From Eucalyptus grandis (lineage: Eukaryota; Streptophyta; Magnoliopsida; Myrtales; Myrtaceae), in assembly GCF_016545825.1 (NCBI RefSeq), contig NC_052619.1, positions 40,887,682-40,951,681 on the forward strand: DNA of 64,000 nucleotides, in the 5' to 3' direction. The notes under the pieces are model-generated. The model saw only the letters and a list, made by a program, of their open reading frames with translations, was not told where the DNA came from and ran no database searches. How positions within the stretch are numbered: the stretch's first letter is position 1; every line of letters starts with the position of its first letter. A program made the position numbers and the translations under genes. Positions 25,770 through 38,389 of the stretch are shown one piece after another.

Positions 25770-28669
25770 ATGGCGACCGAGATCGAAGGAGCTCCCGCGA
25801 CGGCGACGGCGGAGGCGGCGCCTGCGGCGGCCGCGAAGCAGCCGCACAAGCTGGAGAGGAAGTGGACCTTCTGGTTCGACAACCAATCGAAGCCCAAGCA
25901 AGGCGCCGCCTGGGGCACCTCTCTTCGCAAGGTCTACACTTTCGACACCGTCGAAGAGTTCTGGTGGTACGCTTCGATTCCGATCCCGATGTCCGTCCTT
26001 CTTCGCTCCCCTGTTCGTGTGTGCCCGTGGGCTCCTGCGCCGTTGATCTGCTGGATAGGCCGGCGCTTGCCGGATGAGTTTGTGCGTTCGTGCTGTTCTT
26101 AGGGCTTTATCGAGGTTTGCTTGTTGGGTACCCTTGGCGATGATGTGGGTGTCTAGCCTGATGATGTGGTTGATTGGGATTTTCTCGTTTTATTTCCTGT
26201 GAAATAGAAGAGGTAGTTTTGGATCTGGTGATGTGGGTTTTGCTGCTGGTGTGTAGTAAGTAATTGGGTGCCTTTGCGATTCGTGATCCGGTCGAGCTTC
26301 CTGATGACTGCGAACATGTGCTGATTGCACCGCTGAAAGGGCAAAAGATTAGTTCAGGAAAAGTCCTGGGTTGAGATGATGTAATGGTCTTAGCGTGTAA
26401 CTGAAAGGGAAGGGCAAGAGAAGGAAACCTGGAGGAAATCCGAATCCTATGGGCTTGGTTTGGCTTAATTTTTTCAATATTATTAAGGTTTATGATATCC
26501 AATACGACAGGAAACCTGCAGGCTCGACTTCTGACTTGAATTGTCAACTTGAGGAAATTTGTTGAAAGATAAAGAATGGTACTTTCCACGTGCAAGAGTA
26601 GGATAATACTTATTCAAGCATGAGCTCAGCTTAAATAATGTGCTCACTGGAGAGCGGCTTTTCATTTGTTCTATTTGTTGAAATTGCTCTCTTCGGAGCT
26701 GAATATAATTGCTTTTTTCTCTGACCGTTGCTTTGGTATTGTCTAATACTGTCGTGTGATTCCTTTTAGCAGCTTTGGTATTGCTTTTTTCGTTGTTCCT
26801 TCGACCTATTGAATGGTTAACTATTTTCTTGCAGTTTGTATGATCAAATCTTTAAGCCAAGCAAGTTGCCTGCAAATGCTGATTTTCACTTATTTAAAGC
26901 CGGCGTTGAACCCAAATGGGAAGATCCCGAGTGTGCTAATGGAGGGAAGTGGACTGTTACCAGCAGCAGAAAGGCTACCCTTGATGCGATGTGGCTTGAA
27001 ACTGTGAGAAGCTTAAAGTGACTTTCCTATTGATTCATTTTCTTTACCTTCTACACACCTGCGAATAATTCAGTGAATGGGGAAAAGGAACAACACATTT
27101 GGGTTACACATGTTCAATAGTCTTTTATAGTATATTTATACTAAAACTGGTAAATCTGTTGACCTTGGTAGATGATGGGTTTGATCGGAGAGCAATTCGA
27201 TGAGGCAGATGACATCTGCGGGGTGGTTGCTAGTGTGCGCCAAAGAGGGACAAACTTGCTCTGTGGACAAAGACAGCTTCAAATGAGGCTTTACAGGTGC
27301 ATAAATAAATTCAAGTAACCTATATGGGGCCTGCTGATTGATCAAATGTTTTGTTGAGATTCTCTCTAACCATGCTATGATAACTATGTGTTGAAGATCT
27401 CTCATTGATCTTTCCTTCCTGTCAATATGTACATATTTTTATAAGTGTTCATGTTATCATGTAGCTGATTGATTGTGTAGCTCGTCAGTTTTTTCAAAAG
27501 CGATCAGCATCTCCTTGTCTCTGCCAAGATTTTTCTTTCTGATGCTTAGAAGAAAAAGAAAATTACAAGCTCTTTCTGCATTAGAACTTTATGGCTCTAT
27601 GGATTAGTTCATGTCACCGTCTCCTTGGCTTAGCCAATATTATCCTTTCTCACCCTTAGAAGAAAAAATAAAATATAAGAAGAAAATGAAAATTACAAGC
27701 TCATTTCTGTATTAGAACTTGATGTCTACACTGATTAGTTCATGTCTTATAAGGCTTAAGATCAGTTTAGACAGTTTGAAAGTCCCACTGCAGTTCTTTC
27801 CTGTAACTATTCCACCTACCTTCTTATCAAAAAAACCTAGAAAGGGAAAAGATGCTGGAATGTGAAGCTTCTTGACAGTGGTCATTCTATTTGGGTCTTG
27901 GCAAATGAACTCCTATGTCCAGCCAGATGATCACTTGTGCTTCTTGCCAAAACAACTTTCTTTAACAGTGATTATGATAGTTCAATGAGCATTAGATTTT
28001 CAAAATATCAAGTCCTGTTGATAAGCGCAGTCAAGCCATAGTGATGTCTTTGCTTACATGAGTTGATTTGCTGGCATTCCTCAATCTAAGTCAACATTGC
28101 AACATATGTGGCTGGTGAGGTGTAGATTTTAAAACTAGTCCTTTACAAGCAGCCGATGTGTGCCTGCTGTCCTTCTATGAGTTAAATCTGCTCAAGCCCC
28201 TGCACCATCAATGTTGTATGGTTCACAGTGATTATGCCAAGGCAATGCAATTTAAGTTATTTTTTTTGTCCTATGGACTTATAACTTGGATCTTGTTTCA
28301 ATTGCCAAACCTGGGACCTGAAGCTGGTAAGTAGTTAGATCCACACTCCAAAGCCTAATTTCTGGGGATTTGTGAAGTATCTTTGCATGTAGCCATGCCT
28401 ATTCCCAATTCGTCATCCACCTTGGATGATTCAATTGCTCAACATAAAATACTAACTGCATTGATCCCTTCTTATGTAGACGGGTATTGGTAGGAAGTGG
28501 AAGGAAATCATGGATGTCACTGACAAGATCACTTACAGCTTCCATGTAAGTCTTACCAAAGCGAGTTTGGTGTTGTTGTACATCATGTATCTTCCCTTCT
28601 TGACTGTCTTGTTTATTGCAGGATGACTCTAGAAGGGAAAAATCGGTCAGGGGACGTTACACTGCCTGA
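25770..28669 (+). CDS. eIF(iso)4E cap-binding protein, one-base frameshift in exon 3
   Basis: Plant translation initiation factor isoform that binds the mRNA cap as part of eIF(iso)4F in the cytosol; members of this family are also known host factors for potyviruses. Exons are 25770-25966, 26835-27003, 27172-27296, 28480-28545 and 28622-28669. Visible hallmarks: [54 protein letters not shown] (cap-stacking Trp region), [19 protein letters not shown], and in the shifted frame [14 protein letters not shown], then [21 protein letters not shown] and [15 protein letters not shown]. Exon 3 is 125 bases, one short of in-phase: after SVRQR the GGG run at 27250 lacks a base. All other exons and junctions are in phase, and no other decay is seen. 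As written the protein would diverge after residue 147 and run past the normal stop. Sequencing error and a true null allele both fit. Confidence 0.9.
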
Positions 28670-30925
28670 ATGTCTGCTGCCAATTCTGTTGGTGTTACTT
28701 TCAGTGGCAGCTGCAGGACTTAATGAGAGTAATGCAATGTTATATTTATCGCATGGATGGTTTAGCAAGCTTGGCATGCTCTGGAGCACGCAAAACAAAA
28801 AGAAAAGGCTTCGTATGCTTTAGAGATGTTTTAACCCCTTCTGGGTTTGCAATTTTGTTTTACCTCCTGAAGCTGTTTCTCCATAATGTTTTGCTCGAGC
28901 TTATTAAGAAAAAAACATTAGAAATGCGTTTTGTTGTGAAGATTACACATGATGAGCAATATGAATTCATTTTCCTCCTTTTGCACTTAATCATGCATTG
29001 TCCAGCTTACCTTTCAGATCTATTGAAGTTTGTCATTATACCGTGGAGTTTGTGGAAACTCCTGCTTTTGTGATGCCTTTGCTTGATTATATTTCTTGCA
29101 TGATGTTTAACCTCAAAGAACCTGTGCTACATCAACTTGAAGCTTTGATCTCGCTTCTCTGTTTTTTTGGGGTACTCTCCTGGCAAAAATGTGACGCATT
29201 CCTCTGTATTACGATTCCAAATGTTGATCTTCTTCCCCTTGTTGAGCTTAATGAGATTTAGAATGAAAATAATCTGATATTAGATGTGAGTGAAAAGGGG
29301 GTGCGTTTGCATTTCACTGAGACAATTTAAAGCATCTAGTGGTGTTCAAATCTGAAGGTTTATCGATGAAGTAGCAGGGAGTAGACCGGGATGTTGTGTA
29401 GCAAGGTCTGCCTTGAAATCATGATCTTCCATCCTTAAGATCTCTCACTAGATTATTAAGCCTGAAGGGGAAAAACTGCAATTAGCGAACATTTTGTTCT
29501 CAATAAACTAGAACTGTGTCAATTTTTTTTAACTCTTTTGGATTTCAGCATCTGTGTGATTGGTCCTGTCTATTGGCTTCTTGATAAAGATTGTGTTTGG
29601 CCTCAGTTTTCAGGACGCGGCAAAGAAAGATTAACATTCTATTAGCTAGGCAAGGTGATAAAACTGCGAGTCTCTGACTGGCTACTAGTTGTCTAGTTAT
29701 TGGCCAGCAAAAATAGATAATGATCTATTTATCCACGACCCAATGAGTTTGTCTGATAAATGTCATGTCTACAACGCGAGTCTTCGGAAAATTCATTTCT
29801 AAAGGTTTTGGTGGAGCAAGAGAGCCCGAGATCTGTCGATATGCTCAGTAGAGGTGAGAGCATAGGGTTGATACGACTTGGAAATCGGCCTGGATCGTCC
29901 AGTTCCAAACTGGTTACCAAGAGAAGCGATTTGGTTCTCGGGTCTAACGTCCGACGCCGGCCTGGATCAAGTAGCGTTTTGGTCCGAGATCCAGAGCTGC
30001 TAACCGTAATTGAAGTTGAAGACACGCCTTAGGCTTCTATTTTGATATAGCCAATGTGGGTAGGCCAGGCCTGCCCACCATCTTCTACCGGGCGGGCTTG
30101 CGCACATTTGCCCGGGTACAGCGAATTTCGTTGGGAGCTTCCTGAGCCTGCCCCATGATCAAGTTTAGACTTTAATAACATAGAGGCGGGTCAGTATCTC
30201 TGTTATTAATGGTACATTTCTTCAATCGTGGTACAGTTAAAGAACAAGTCAGGCTTGTTAGCTGAAATAGCAAGGATCGATAAACTATAAGAACGAATCT
30301 TGCGTTTCAAACGGGTGCTTTTTGCAAAATGTTTCTTGTCTTTCTATACTGTATGCATGTCTCAATAACCTTACTTGACATCTCATCGTTATTCGCAATC
30401 GATCACTGTGCGTCCTGCACGATTAGGATCACTAATATAATGAGAAAATCAGTCAAGAATAGGAAAGGTACCAAGATGAAGCTACTGATTCGATTAGACA
30501 ATATAGGTTGAGACTTGTCATTGCTTTTCTGTGCCGCAGGAAACTAGGGCATCACAAAACTCTAGCTTGAGGACAAGGCAAGGAATGAGGGTGCTTCTGG
30601 GGTCCGAGGAGGATCTGAAACTCGATTTCCAGATTTCCAAACCCTAAAAGAGCAACTTCAATTGATCGCGAGCACTTTTCTTTGAAGGCGAGTTCATTAA
30701 GCCATCGAGAAGCGATAGGTTACAACAACTAAGAACTGGATTTGACTATGAGGAAGCTCGTGAGGCAAAAGTATATGACTACATTACATGGAAACCCTAG
30801 CAACAAGCCAGTAGAAATTGTATGTGGGGGAGATCGGACATATATATATTTATATGCTAATTGGACCAAAACATTCTCGTCCCATGAAATAAACAAATGC
30901 ACCGACGATCAAACTTGGATTCGTC
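28670..30925. other. eIF(iso)4E 3' region and spacer to PGR5
   Basis: 3' untranslated region followed by spacer. Around 29750-30110 the GC content rises and open frames appear on both strands, with a repeated GCCGGCCTGGATC-like word at 29887 and 29956; no family recognised, probably an old repeat. Confidence 0.4.
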
Positions 30926-31938
30926 CTAGGCAAGGAACCCCAGCTTTTCTCCGTTCTTCTTGGCTAATCGGATCAGCCCTTGTCTTTGCTTTGCATCCGC
31001 TCCAATCGACTTGCAGAATTCTGTGATCACCTGATTATATACAGAGTGTATGCTATGATCAGTTTTGATGTTATGTGTATGATAAATCAATTGGAGCATA
31101 ACTCCTAAATTTTCGAATTGCGGAAAAACTGTAAAATGCAAGTGAATTGGTACCTCCTAATATCAAATTTTTTATTTTTTGGATGTCAACAGTCTGAAAA
31201 TTGCTTAACCACACATTTTTCAGACAAATTATCCAACCCATCTGATTTTTTTCTCTCTTTTTTTGTAAACCACAACCTCATCTGTCAAAAAACAATATTT
31301 TCTTTAAATTCGAGGATAACATTGATTGATTTTCTCTCCTACTTCTTGCAAAGGTCACACAAATTTAATATTTAATATCTATTGGACCTATATAATTTTG
31401 AATCTCTATAATTTCATCTATCCCAATGCATACAAGAACTAGAATATCCATCCATTCTGAACCAACACCTCTCTATTTCATTCATTCATTCATCGATACC
31501 ATTACTTGAGACAGATGCCACTCTGGTGAAACTATATACTAAAAGAACAAAATCAACTTGCACAAAAGCCAACGGATTTAATATATCGACAAACGTTAGG
31601 TATACGAAGACTGATTTATAAATGGTCATCCAGACGAGAATGCGTGCCCGTACCTGCGAGTGAAGAGCAATGGCTTTGCCGCGGAGCTGGTTGAAAGGCT
31701 TCTTCCCGATGAGGTTCCTGGTCACCACCACGATTGGCGCGAACAGCCCTTTACCTTCATTGACGTTCTTCATCATCGGTTGACACCTTACCGGCTTACT
31801 CGCTACCTTCACTCTCACTGCCGATTTCGCCATCAGAGCATGGTGGTCCTCGCCCATGGTCGAGCTCCCCCAGCTCCCGTGGAAAGAAGACCCGAACCCA
31901 CCTTTCAAGTTCGCGGCGGAGATCGATGTTGCGGCCAT
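30926..31938 (-). CDS. PGR5: Proton gradient regulation 5 (PGR5)
   Basis: Small thylakoid-associated chloroplast protein required with PGRL1 for ferredoxin-dependent cyclic electron flow around photosystem I and for photosynthetic control. Two exons, 31938-31654 and 31030-30926, join in frame to 129 residues (Arabidopsis about 133). Roughly the first 55-60 residues are a serine-rich plastid transit peptide (GSSFHGSWGSSTMGEDH). The mature part starts near QPMMKNVNEGKGLFAP and continues RNLIGKKPFNQLRGKAIALH, then after the intron VITEFCKSIGADAKQRQGLI and ends KLGFLA. The ATG at 31938 is preferred over an in-frame Met 13 codons upstream because MAATSISA matches the family start. The intron position (after HSQ) and its GT-AG ends are clear. 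Confidence 0.96.
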
Positions 31939-33329
31939 GTCAACGACCGAAGCAACAACAAAAAGATCAAGAACCAACCAAGAAGCTCGAGCTGAAGCTC
32001 AAGCTCAAGCAGTAGGATCGACTTGGGGTTCTTCTGGTTCTGTGCAAGGTTGGGGTGAATGTGTGTGGTTTGAGTATTTTGCCTGGTGTTGTGCTCTGGG
32101 GAGGAGGTGATAATTTTGGGGTGTGGTGTGATGATGAGAGCCTCCCGTTTCTTTATTAGGGGGTCAGGGAGCATCAGGAGCCACACGTTCTGGTGACTTG
32201 GAGTTTCAGGAACCACGTATGTCACTTGTACACGGTCTCTCGTCTGCGTTAATTTTCTGTGGTCCCCTGATTTTTGGGGAAGAAAGAAAGAAGGATCTGA
32301 ATCTGCAAGTCTAATGGCTCCATTCTCTCCAGGGGAGCATGGACCCACTCGGCCTCGCACGCCTTGGCAACTGTTCGGTGACAAGGAAACCCGTGTCCAG
32401 GTCGGGCTCGTCAGGGACCGGGTGAATCTCGATCGTTCGTTTCGCGAGTCATGAACCAGCTGCGGATGACTTAGTCCCCGGTGGCTCTCAAAGCACGTCG
32501 GATTAGGCAGTACAATGAAGAATTCCATCTGCATACAAGTATGCAAGCTCATTTCTACGGATTCTCAATCGCAAAATGGGAAATATATGGACACTTCAAG
32601 CTTGTTGTCGGGGCTACTGTATTTGATAAAATCTTGATATTCGACTAACTAAAGTTTAGCATGATAAACCTTACATCATTACTTGTTTGATGCGGTAGGT
32701 CTAGACAAGCGTTCTACGAAGCTCGAGAGTGTTCGAGATCGGAAATTTCTCGGGATGGGCTCGCATCACTTTCGTTGAACGGAACAAGGCCATGCGAAAA
32801 ACGGTGACCGAATTGGACGGTGCAAATGAATTGGGAGACTCGGCTGGCTTTTTGACCAGGAATGTGTGTTGAAAGACAGCGGGGAAGGAAAGGGAGGGAC
32901 GAACCCAGTTGGAGACTTCCATCTTCCCTTCTCGATTCAAAAGTTCGAACTATACAAAACACATGTGAATCGTCATGGGGTGTGGACTCCCAATTTCGCT
33001 GGTGGGTGGCTGAAAAGGACTCGTCCGGAGACAGTAGAGACCGACTGATGAAGAAGGAGATGGTGGAGTCTTGAACATCTGATGGTTCTGGTTTTTTGGA
33101 CAGTTCGAGGAACAAAGTCAAGGGTTTGCTTCTTTTTCATCGGTGGAGAATTCAGAATGCCTTCCTACTACGTTGGAGAAACGTGACCTCGAAGTAGATG
33201 GTTTCGATTTGAATAACTAGTGAGAGAAGTAAGAAGTTTCTAATATTCATTGCTTGAATTGATTCCGTGATTCTTTTTCTGAGACCAATGTTAGGTATGC
33301 TATAACTATAAGTAGACATTTTATACTGA
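31939..33329. other. PGR5 upstream region and spacer
   Basis: Promoter side of PGR5 followed by spacer. Open frames on both strands at 31905-32552 and 32714-33121 have no recognisable domains and no conserved splice pattern. A run of A near 33338-33356 marks the start of the repeat block. Confidence 0.4.
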
Positions 33330-35540
33330 AAAATTACAAAAAAAAAAAAAAAAAAACCTTAATTTCATTGTATCGATTCTGGCTTTTCAATCAAGTGTCA
33401 ATTGAGTTTAAAACTTTTGATGATTTGTCAAAGTAGTCAATTTAGCTAATTTTGATTGCAAATCGTTGGCATGGACAATTTCTTTAATTTTCTATTTTTT
33501 ATATTTAATTTAATTTAATTTCTTTTCTTTCCCTTTTTCCCCCAACTGTGGACTAGTGAGGCTACTAATTGACCTTCTTTGGCTATAGGCAAAGTCTAGG
33601 CAAGGGCCTTCGCGCCCTTGTTGGCCATAGGTGAGGGTGTCGGGCCCTTGTCAAATCCAAGAGAGGTCAGCAACGCAAGGGTCCCAACCCTCTTCAAGAT
33701 TTAGGCAAGGGCAGCAACATCGTCACCAACCACAAGTGAAAGTTGCAAGCCCCATGCCTATGGCTAACAAGGATGTCATGACTCTCACTTGGATTTGGGT
33801 GAGAGCCCAATGCCCTTGCTTGGGTCTTTGTGAGGGTACGAAGGCCCTTGCTCGTGGTGCTGGCCCAAAGTTATAAACAAAACAAAGAAAAAAAAAATAT
33901 TTAAAAAAATATAAAAAATTTGTCAACGTTAACATCAACCATGTCATATATAGAATAACCAATATACATGTTAGTAATTTCTAACTAAAATTGACTAGAA
34001 CTATAGGAAAATTATCCAAAAAGTTTTGAACCTATTGTATGGCAACTAATTCGATCCTAAAACTTTCGATTGTGGTAATTTAATTCTAAAACTTTCTACA
34101 ACTTGCCAATTCAATCATAAACATTTCAATTGTGCTAATTTAATCCTAAACATTTTAACAATTTGCAAAACTAGTCATAAACCTTTTAACAAATTGCCAA
34201 TTACTTGTTCTCGGCTAATTTTAATTGGATATAACTAATGTGGTGGTTTTAGTCAATGTCAATTTTCTTATATAGTATAGCCAGCACTAATTGGAATTTT
34301 TTTAAAGAAATTTTCTTATTAGTTTCCTCTTCATTTTTTCCCTATTTTTACAAAGGGCCACTAGCAACCTCTATCGGCCATTGAGCAAAGGTCGATGACC
34401 CCATAGGCCCTAGGTGAGGACCCACGGTAGGTGAGTGTTGTGGCCCTCATGGGCCATGGTGAAGGCGAGCGAGGGCTATGGCACCTTCATTTTGGCTTGT
34501 GATAGCCTAGGCGAGGGCTCATGATGCCTTGCTAGCCATAGCAAGGGCTCACCAAATCTGGCAAGGCAAAGGCATTGTGGCGCTCGTTTAGGTCCTCGCT
34601 AACCACAAAGAGGGTGGGAGAGGGCCGTAGCGAACTCATTGTGGCCCACAAGAGCTAGTGACACCCTTATTGGCCAAAGTGAGGGTTGGCAAGTCCTCTC
34701 TAGATTCAGCAAGGGCCATAACCTTCGCCCAAGCTAGTGGGGGCTTTGTAGCCCTCATGCACAGGCCGGTGGGGATAGCTAGTCCTTATCTAATGACCAT
34801 GTCATGTCTCAAAAATGGTCTAACCTCACTAGTTGATCAAGGGCTTTTTTTTTTTTTTTTTTTTCATTTTTTAATTATTTCCTTTCATTTTTTTGTCATT
34901 TTCCTTTTTATTTTTTGTTTCAAAAAATTAAAAAGAAAAAAAGGCTAAAACATAAAAAAGTAAAGAAGAAGAAGAAGAAGAAGAAGAAAAATATACAAGC
35001 AAGAGGGCAAGGCTAACCTTCTCGCTTGGTTTTTTTTTTTTTTTTTTTAAGTTTTCAGTCTTTTTCCTTTTTTTTTTTATTTTGTCATCTTTATGAAAAA
35101 AAATAGAAAAAGGAAAAAATAAAGAAAAAAAGGAAAGAAAATAAAAAAAAAAAAAAATGTACAAAATGAAAATGCCTTTAATTAGCTGCTAAGGATTATC
35201 CATTGTTTAAAATTGACACAATCACTTCAGGTTGTTATCTCAAATAAGGTCTATTCTTAGCCCTTATTCAATTTATATTCTTATTTGATAAATTGATGAT
35301 ACTTCAAACCCTCAAGGTCTAATACTTTTGGATTGACACAATTAAAGGTTTATGACTGAATTGATCGCCGTACAATAGATTTATAACTTTTTGGATATTT
35401 TTCCTAAAGAACTACATTAGCAAATTATCAAAAAATTTAAGACTCAATTGATACAATTAAAATATTTAAAATTAAATTGGTACAAATGTAATAAATTTAA
35501 GATTTTTATATTATAATTTTATCCATTTTAAATGAGCAAA
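33330..35540. repeat. Block of degenerate inverted-repeat elements with GC-rich cores
   Basis: AT-rich arms carry alternating phrases such as CAATTCAATCATAAACATTT and TTTAATCCTAAACATTTTAAC (34020-34200) and the inverse (35400-35520). Between them are two cores (33560-33870 and 34340-34850) built from short repeated words GGCAAGGGC, GGCCCTTG, GGTGAGGGT, GGGCTCATGATGCC. T, A and GAA runs fill 34848-35155. This looks like one or two nested Mutator-like non-autonomous elements. No coding potential. Confidence 0.5.
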
Positions 35541-35788
35541 CAGTACTTTCAATGCCCAATAACATAATGTCACATCATTAAATAAACTAAGTTCCTAGAC
35601 TAGTCTTAGTGTTCATATAGGTTATTTCTCCTTTTTCTTTCGATGAACAAATAAATTTAACGGCTTTGATAAGAGAGACATGTTTCACCGATCCTGCTGA
35701 GTCAACTCACTTGCTCATTTCTGAAGCTTTTGTTATCCATCTCTTATCAAATTCCCAGTATTTCTTTTTGATAATTTAACGAAAGATC

Positions 35789-35807
35789 AATAAAGTCGTG
35801 TGACTCT
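35789..35807. repeat. LINE target-site duplication, left copy
   Basis: AATAAAGTCGTGTGACTCT, identical to 37318-37336 at the far side of the LINE. Confidence 0.9.
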
Positions 35808-37317
35808 TGGCTAGGGTCTAATCTTGGACACAACGTTTTCTTTCTTTTGCCGACAGACTTCAGTTGATAAGGTCAGTCCTTCACTCCATCCAGAGTTATT
35901 GGTCCAATGTTTTCTTTCTTCCTTGTTTGGTGCTTGATCACATAGAACAAATTTTGAGAGGCAATTTCTTTGGAAAGGCCCCACACTTGGCCAAGGGTGG
36001 GCAAAAGTTTCTTGGGAGGAAGTATGCCTCCCTAAGGCTGAAGGAGGATTGGGTATTCGCAGTTTGCGTGATTGCAATAAAGCTGCGATGCTCAAACATA
36101 TTTGGATTCTTTTCACAGATAAAGAATTTTTATGGTTTATGTGGATCCACACGACCTTTTTAAAGAAAGATAATTTTTGGATCTCCTACATTCTGTCTGT
36201 ATGCTCCTGGGCCTGGAAGAAGATCATGCATTTGAGGTGGGAGTTTCGATTATCCTTCCTATGGGAAGTTGGAGATGGCTCCTTGGTATCTTTATGGTTT
36301 GACCATTGACACCCGAGAGGCCCTTTAAACTTATTGGTATTGGACTCCTTCATTGATAGTTTGGGTTTCTCTAGGCATGCGACACTTGTGGATCTATTTT
36401 CCCCTTATGGTGGTGTGCTTAGGACCTTGTTGGAAGTTGGTGATTATTCTCTTCTGGTCCTCTCTACATCATCAGACAGGTTTACTTGGTGTGGAAGCTC
36501 TTCAAGTGCATTCACGATAGCCTCTGCATGGGATATGATTAGGAAGAAGAAGGATCGTGTTCCTTGGGCTTCACTCATCTATAATGATTCGATGGATCCA
36601 AGATTCCAATTCATTCTTTGGCTTATTATTCAGAATCGCTTACCCACCCAAGTTCTCCTTCTTTCCTATGGTAGAATAGATAGTGGGCTATGTGCTTTTT
36701 GCAATTCCAGATTAGATTCTATTGATCACTTGTTCTTTAATTGCCACATCTCGGCTAGTCTTGCATTTTTTTGGGCTGCCAGATGTAACTTACCTTGGAG
36801 AAATAGATCTTGGTCTAAGAACCTTACTTGGGCCTTGAAATTCCTACATGGCAAGGATTTCTTCCATTGCATAGCCCGTTTTTCTTTTGGTGCCATGTGC
36901 CACTTGATTGGGAAGAAGCGCAATAGTATTATCTTTCGGGGGGAGTCCTTGGAATTGTCGGCTTTGAAGAATCATCTCATTAAAGTAGTTAAGGACAAGG
37001 CACTTACCTTCAGCAATGTGCCGGACAACACTAGGAACAGGAGGCTCCAGCGATGTTGGGGGCTTGACTCTACCATCTTCAGTCCTCTCGATTAGTGCCG
37101 TCTTGCTTTCTACTTGTTGCTTTGTTTCTTGCTTTGGCTTGTTTTCTCGTGGTTGTTGCTCAATTTCCTGTTCCTTCGGGTGTCTCCTTTTACATCGGCT
37201 CTCTTTCACTCATTTGGTCTGTCATTTTGAGTGCATGTTATTAGTGCCGGTCTTTTTGTACAATTGGTTAAAGCTTTTTATATACTTTTACCTTTACCAA
37301 AAAATAAAAAATAAAAA
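35808..37317 (+). mobile_element. 5'-truncated L1-type LINE
   Basis: A 1.5 kb insertion bounded by a perfect 19-base target duplication (35789-35807 and 37318-37336) and ending in an A-rich tail AAAAAATAAAAAATAAAAAA. This is the signature of target-primed reverse transcription with 5' truncation. The body encodes the C-terminal part of a plant LINE polyprotein. Confidence 0.92.
35820..37095 (+). pseudogene. LINE ORF2 C-terminus: RT tail and zf-RVT domain
   Basis: Reading begins inside the reverse transcriptase thumb/connection region: FAGRLQLIRSVLHSIQSYW, then in another frame SLRDCNKAAMLKHIW. A clean 253-codon frame (36334-37095) contains the zinc-binding RVT domain: FTIASAWDMIR, LWLIIQNRLPTQVLL, and CAFCNSRLDSIDHLFFNC with its Cys/His ligands. 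It ends FSPLD. Frame changes near 35990-36330 make the fragment non-functional, but decay is modest, consistent with a fairly recent insertion. Confidence 0.85.
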
Positions 37318-37336
37318 AATAAAGTCGTGTGACTCT

Positions 37337-38389
37337 ACCAACAATGATGTGGGGTTATGTTTGAGATAGTTGTGGACCGGGTCAATGAAGAAAAATGCCA
37401 CAACACTATTTACCCATCATCTACCCTCCTATTGGAGGATCTTGAACTTTGATTGTTGAATATAAGCTCACATGGTGGTAAGGGACTCCATGAAATTAGA
37501 GCAATTGGAGGTCGTAAATGTTTTTCTAGGAGAAAAGTCACAACCACCGACAAATCCAATTCAGAAGTAGGGGATGGATTTTGCGTTGCGTGGAGTTTAC
37601 TCACCGCAGTTGACGTAAGTAAGAACGATGCAAGTTCTCCATTATTCAATGGAACATTAAATCCACTCCCGAAGCAAGTTTCTCTACTTCTTCCTAATCA
37701 TCGGTAAGCCACTTTGGACCAAAGTAAGCTTATAAGCCCATCAAAAGTGATCACCAATTTATGATTATGTTTGTTCAGATGGCCACTACTCATCATTATC
37801 GAAAGGGTTCATATCCAAACCCATTAAGATATCTGGTTATATCTTCATTTTTACTCAAAAGTTCGAACAAGTGAATTAGGGCACAACTGGTTATATTAAC
37901 TTGTCAATATCTCATTAGTTATTTCACATGGAATTTCTTATAATCTCCATGCTGTGCTTTGCATGGCAACACTCATTCTGTAATCAAGATGAGCCGTTTC
38001 AATGCCAAGCTTGAGGTCGACTCGAAATCAAGCGACTCAATGTTGAGCAACCATCGATCCAAGCCAAAGCTATTCGCGGGTAGCTCGACTCAATTTTGCT
38101 CCTAGTCATACTTGGACGAGCCTGTGATGGCACACCAAATCCACGAACTGGTTGCTCTAGCACTGCACTCTCCTTCACTCATGATCTCTTTCGTTTGATC
38201 AAACCGTGATAGCCATGTGCTCCCGAAAACCACAATGGATCAAGAGATTTGGGATGCTCATGGGTGGAAAAAGGTAGGGAATTTGTTGAGAGTGCTGGGG
38301 GCAAAGGAGGGGGAGGGGGGGGTGGGTTTTGGTCGAAGGATTTAAATTTGATGTCATCTAACACACATTCTAGCCCTGCCTGTTTCCTA
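37337..38389. other. Spacer
   Basis: No gene or repeat border recognised. A G-rich run (GGAGGGGGAGGGGGGGGTGGG) lies at 38305-38328. Confidence 0.4.

Noticed and set aside
29729..30032. Overlapping ORFs of 90-98 codons on both strands
   Set aside because: No recognisable domain, no start context or splice support; GC-rich repeat-like sequence.
31905..32552. 215-codon minus-strand ORF upstream of PGR5
   Set aside because: It overlaps the PGR5 start in another frame and has low-complexity sequence; shadow of the PGR5 leader and promoter.
32714..33121. 135-codon minus-strand ORF
   Set aside because: No family resemblance and equally long frames on the other strand.
34928..35164. Phe/Ser/Lys-rich ORF
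   Set aside because: Translation of A and GAA runs in the repeat block.
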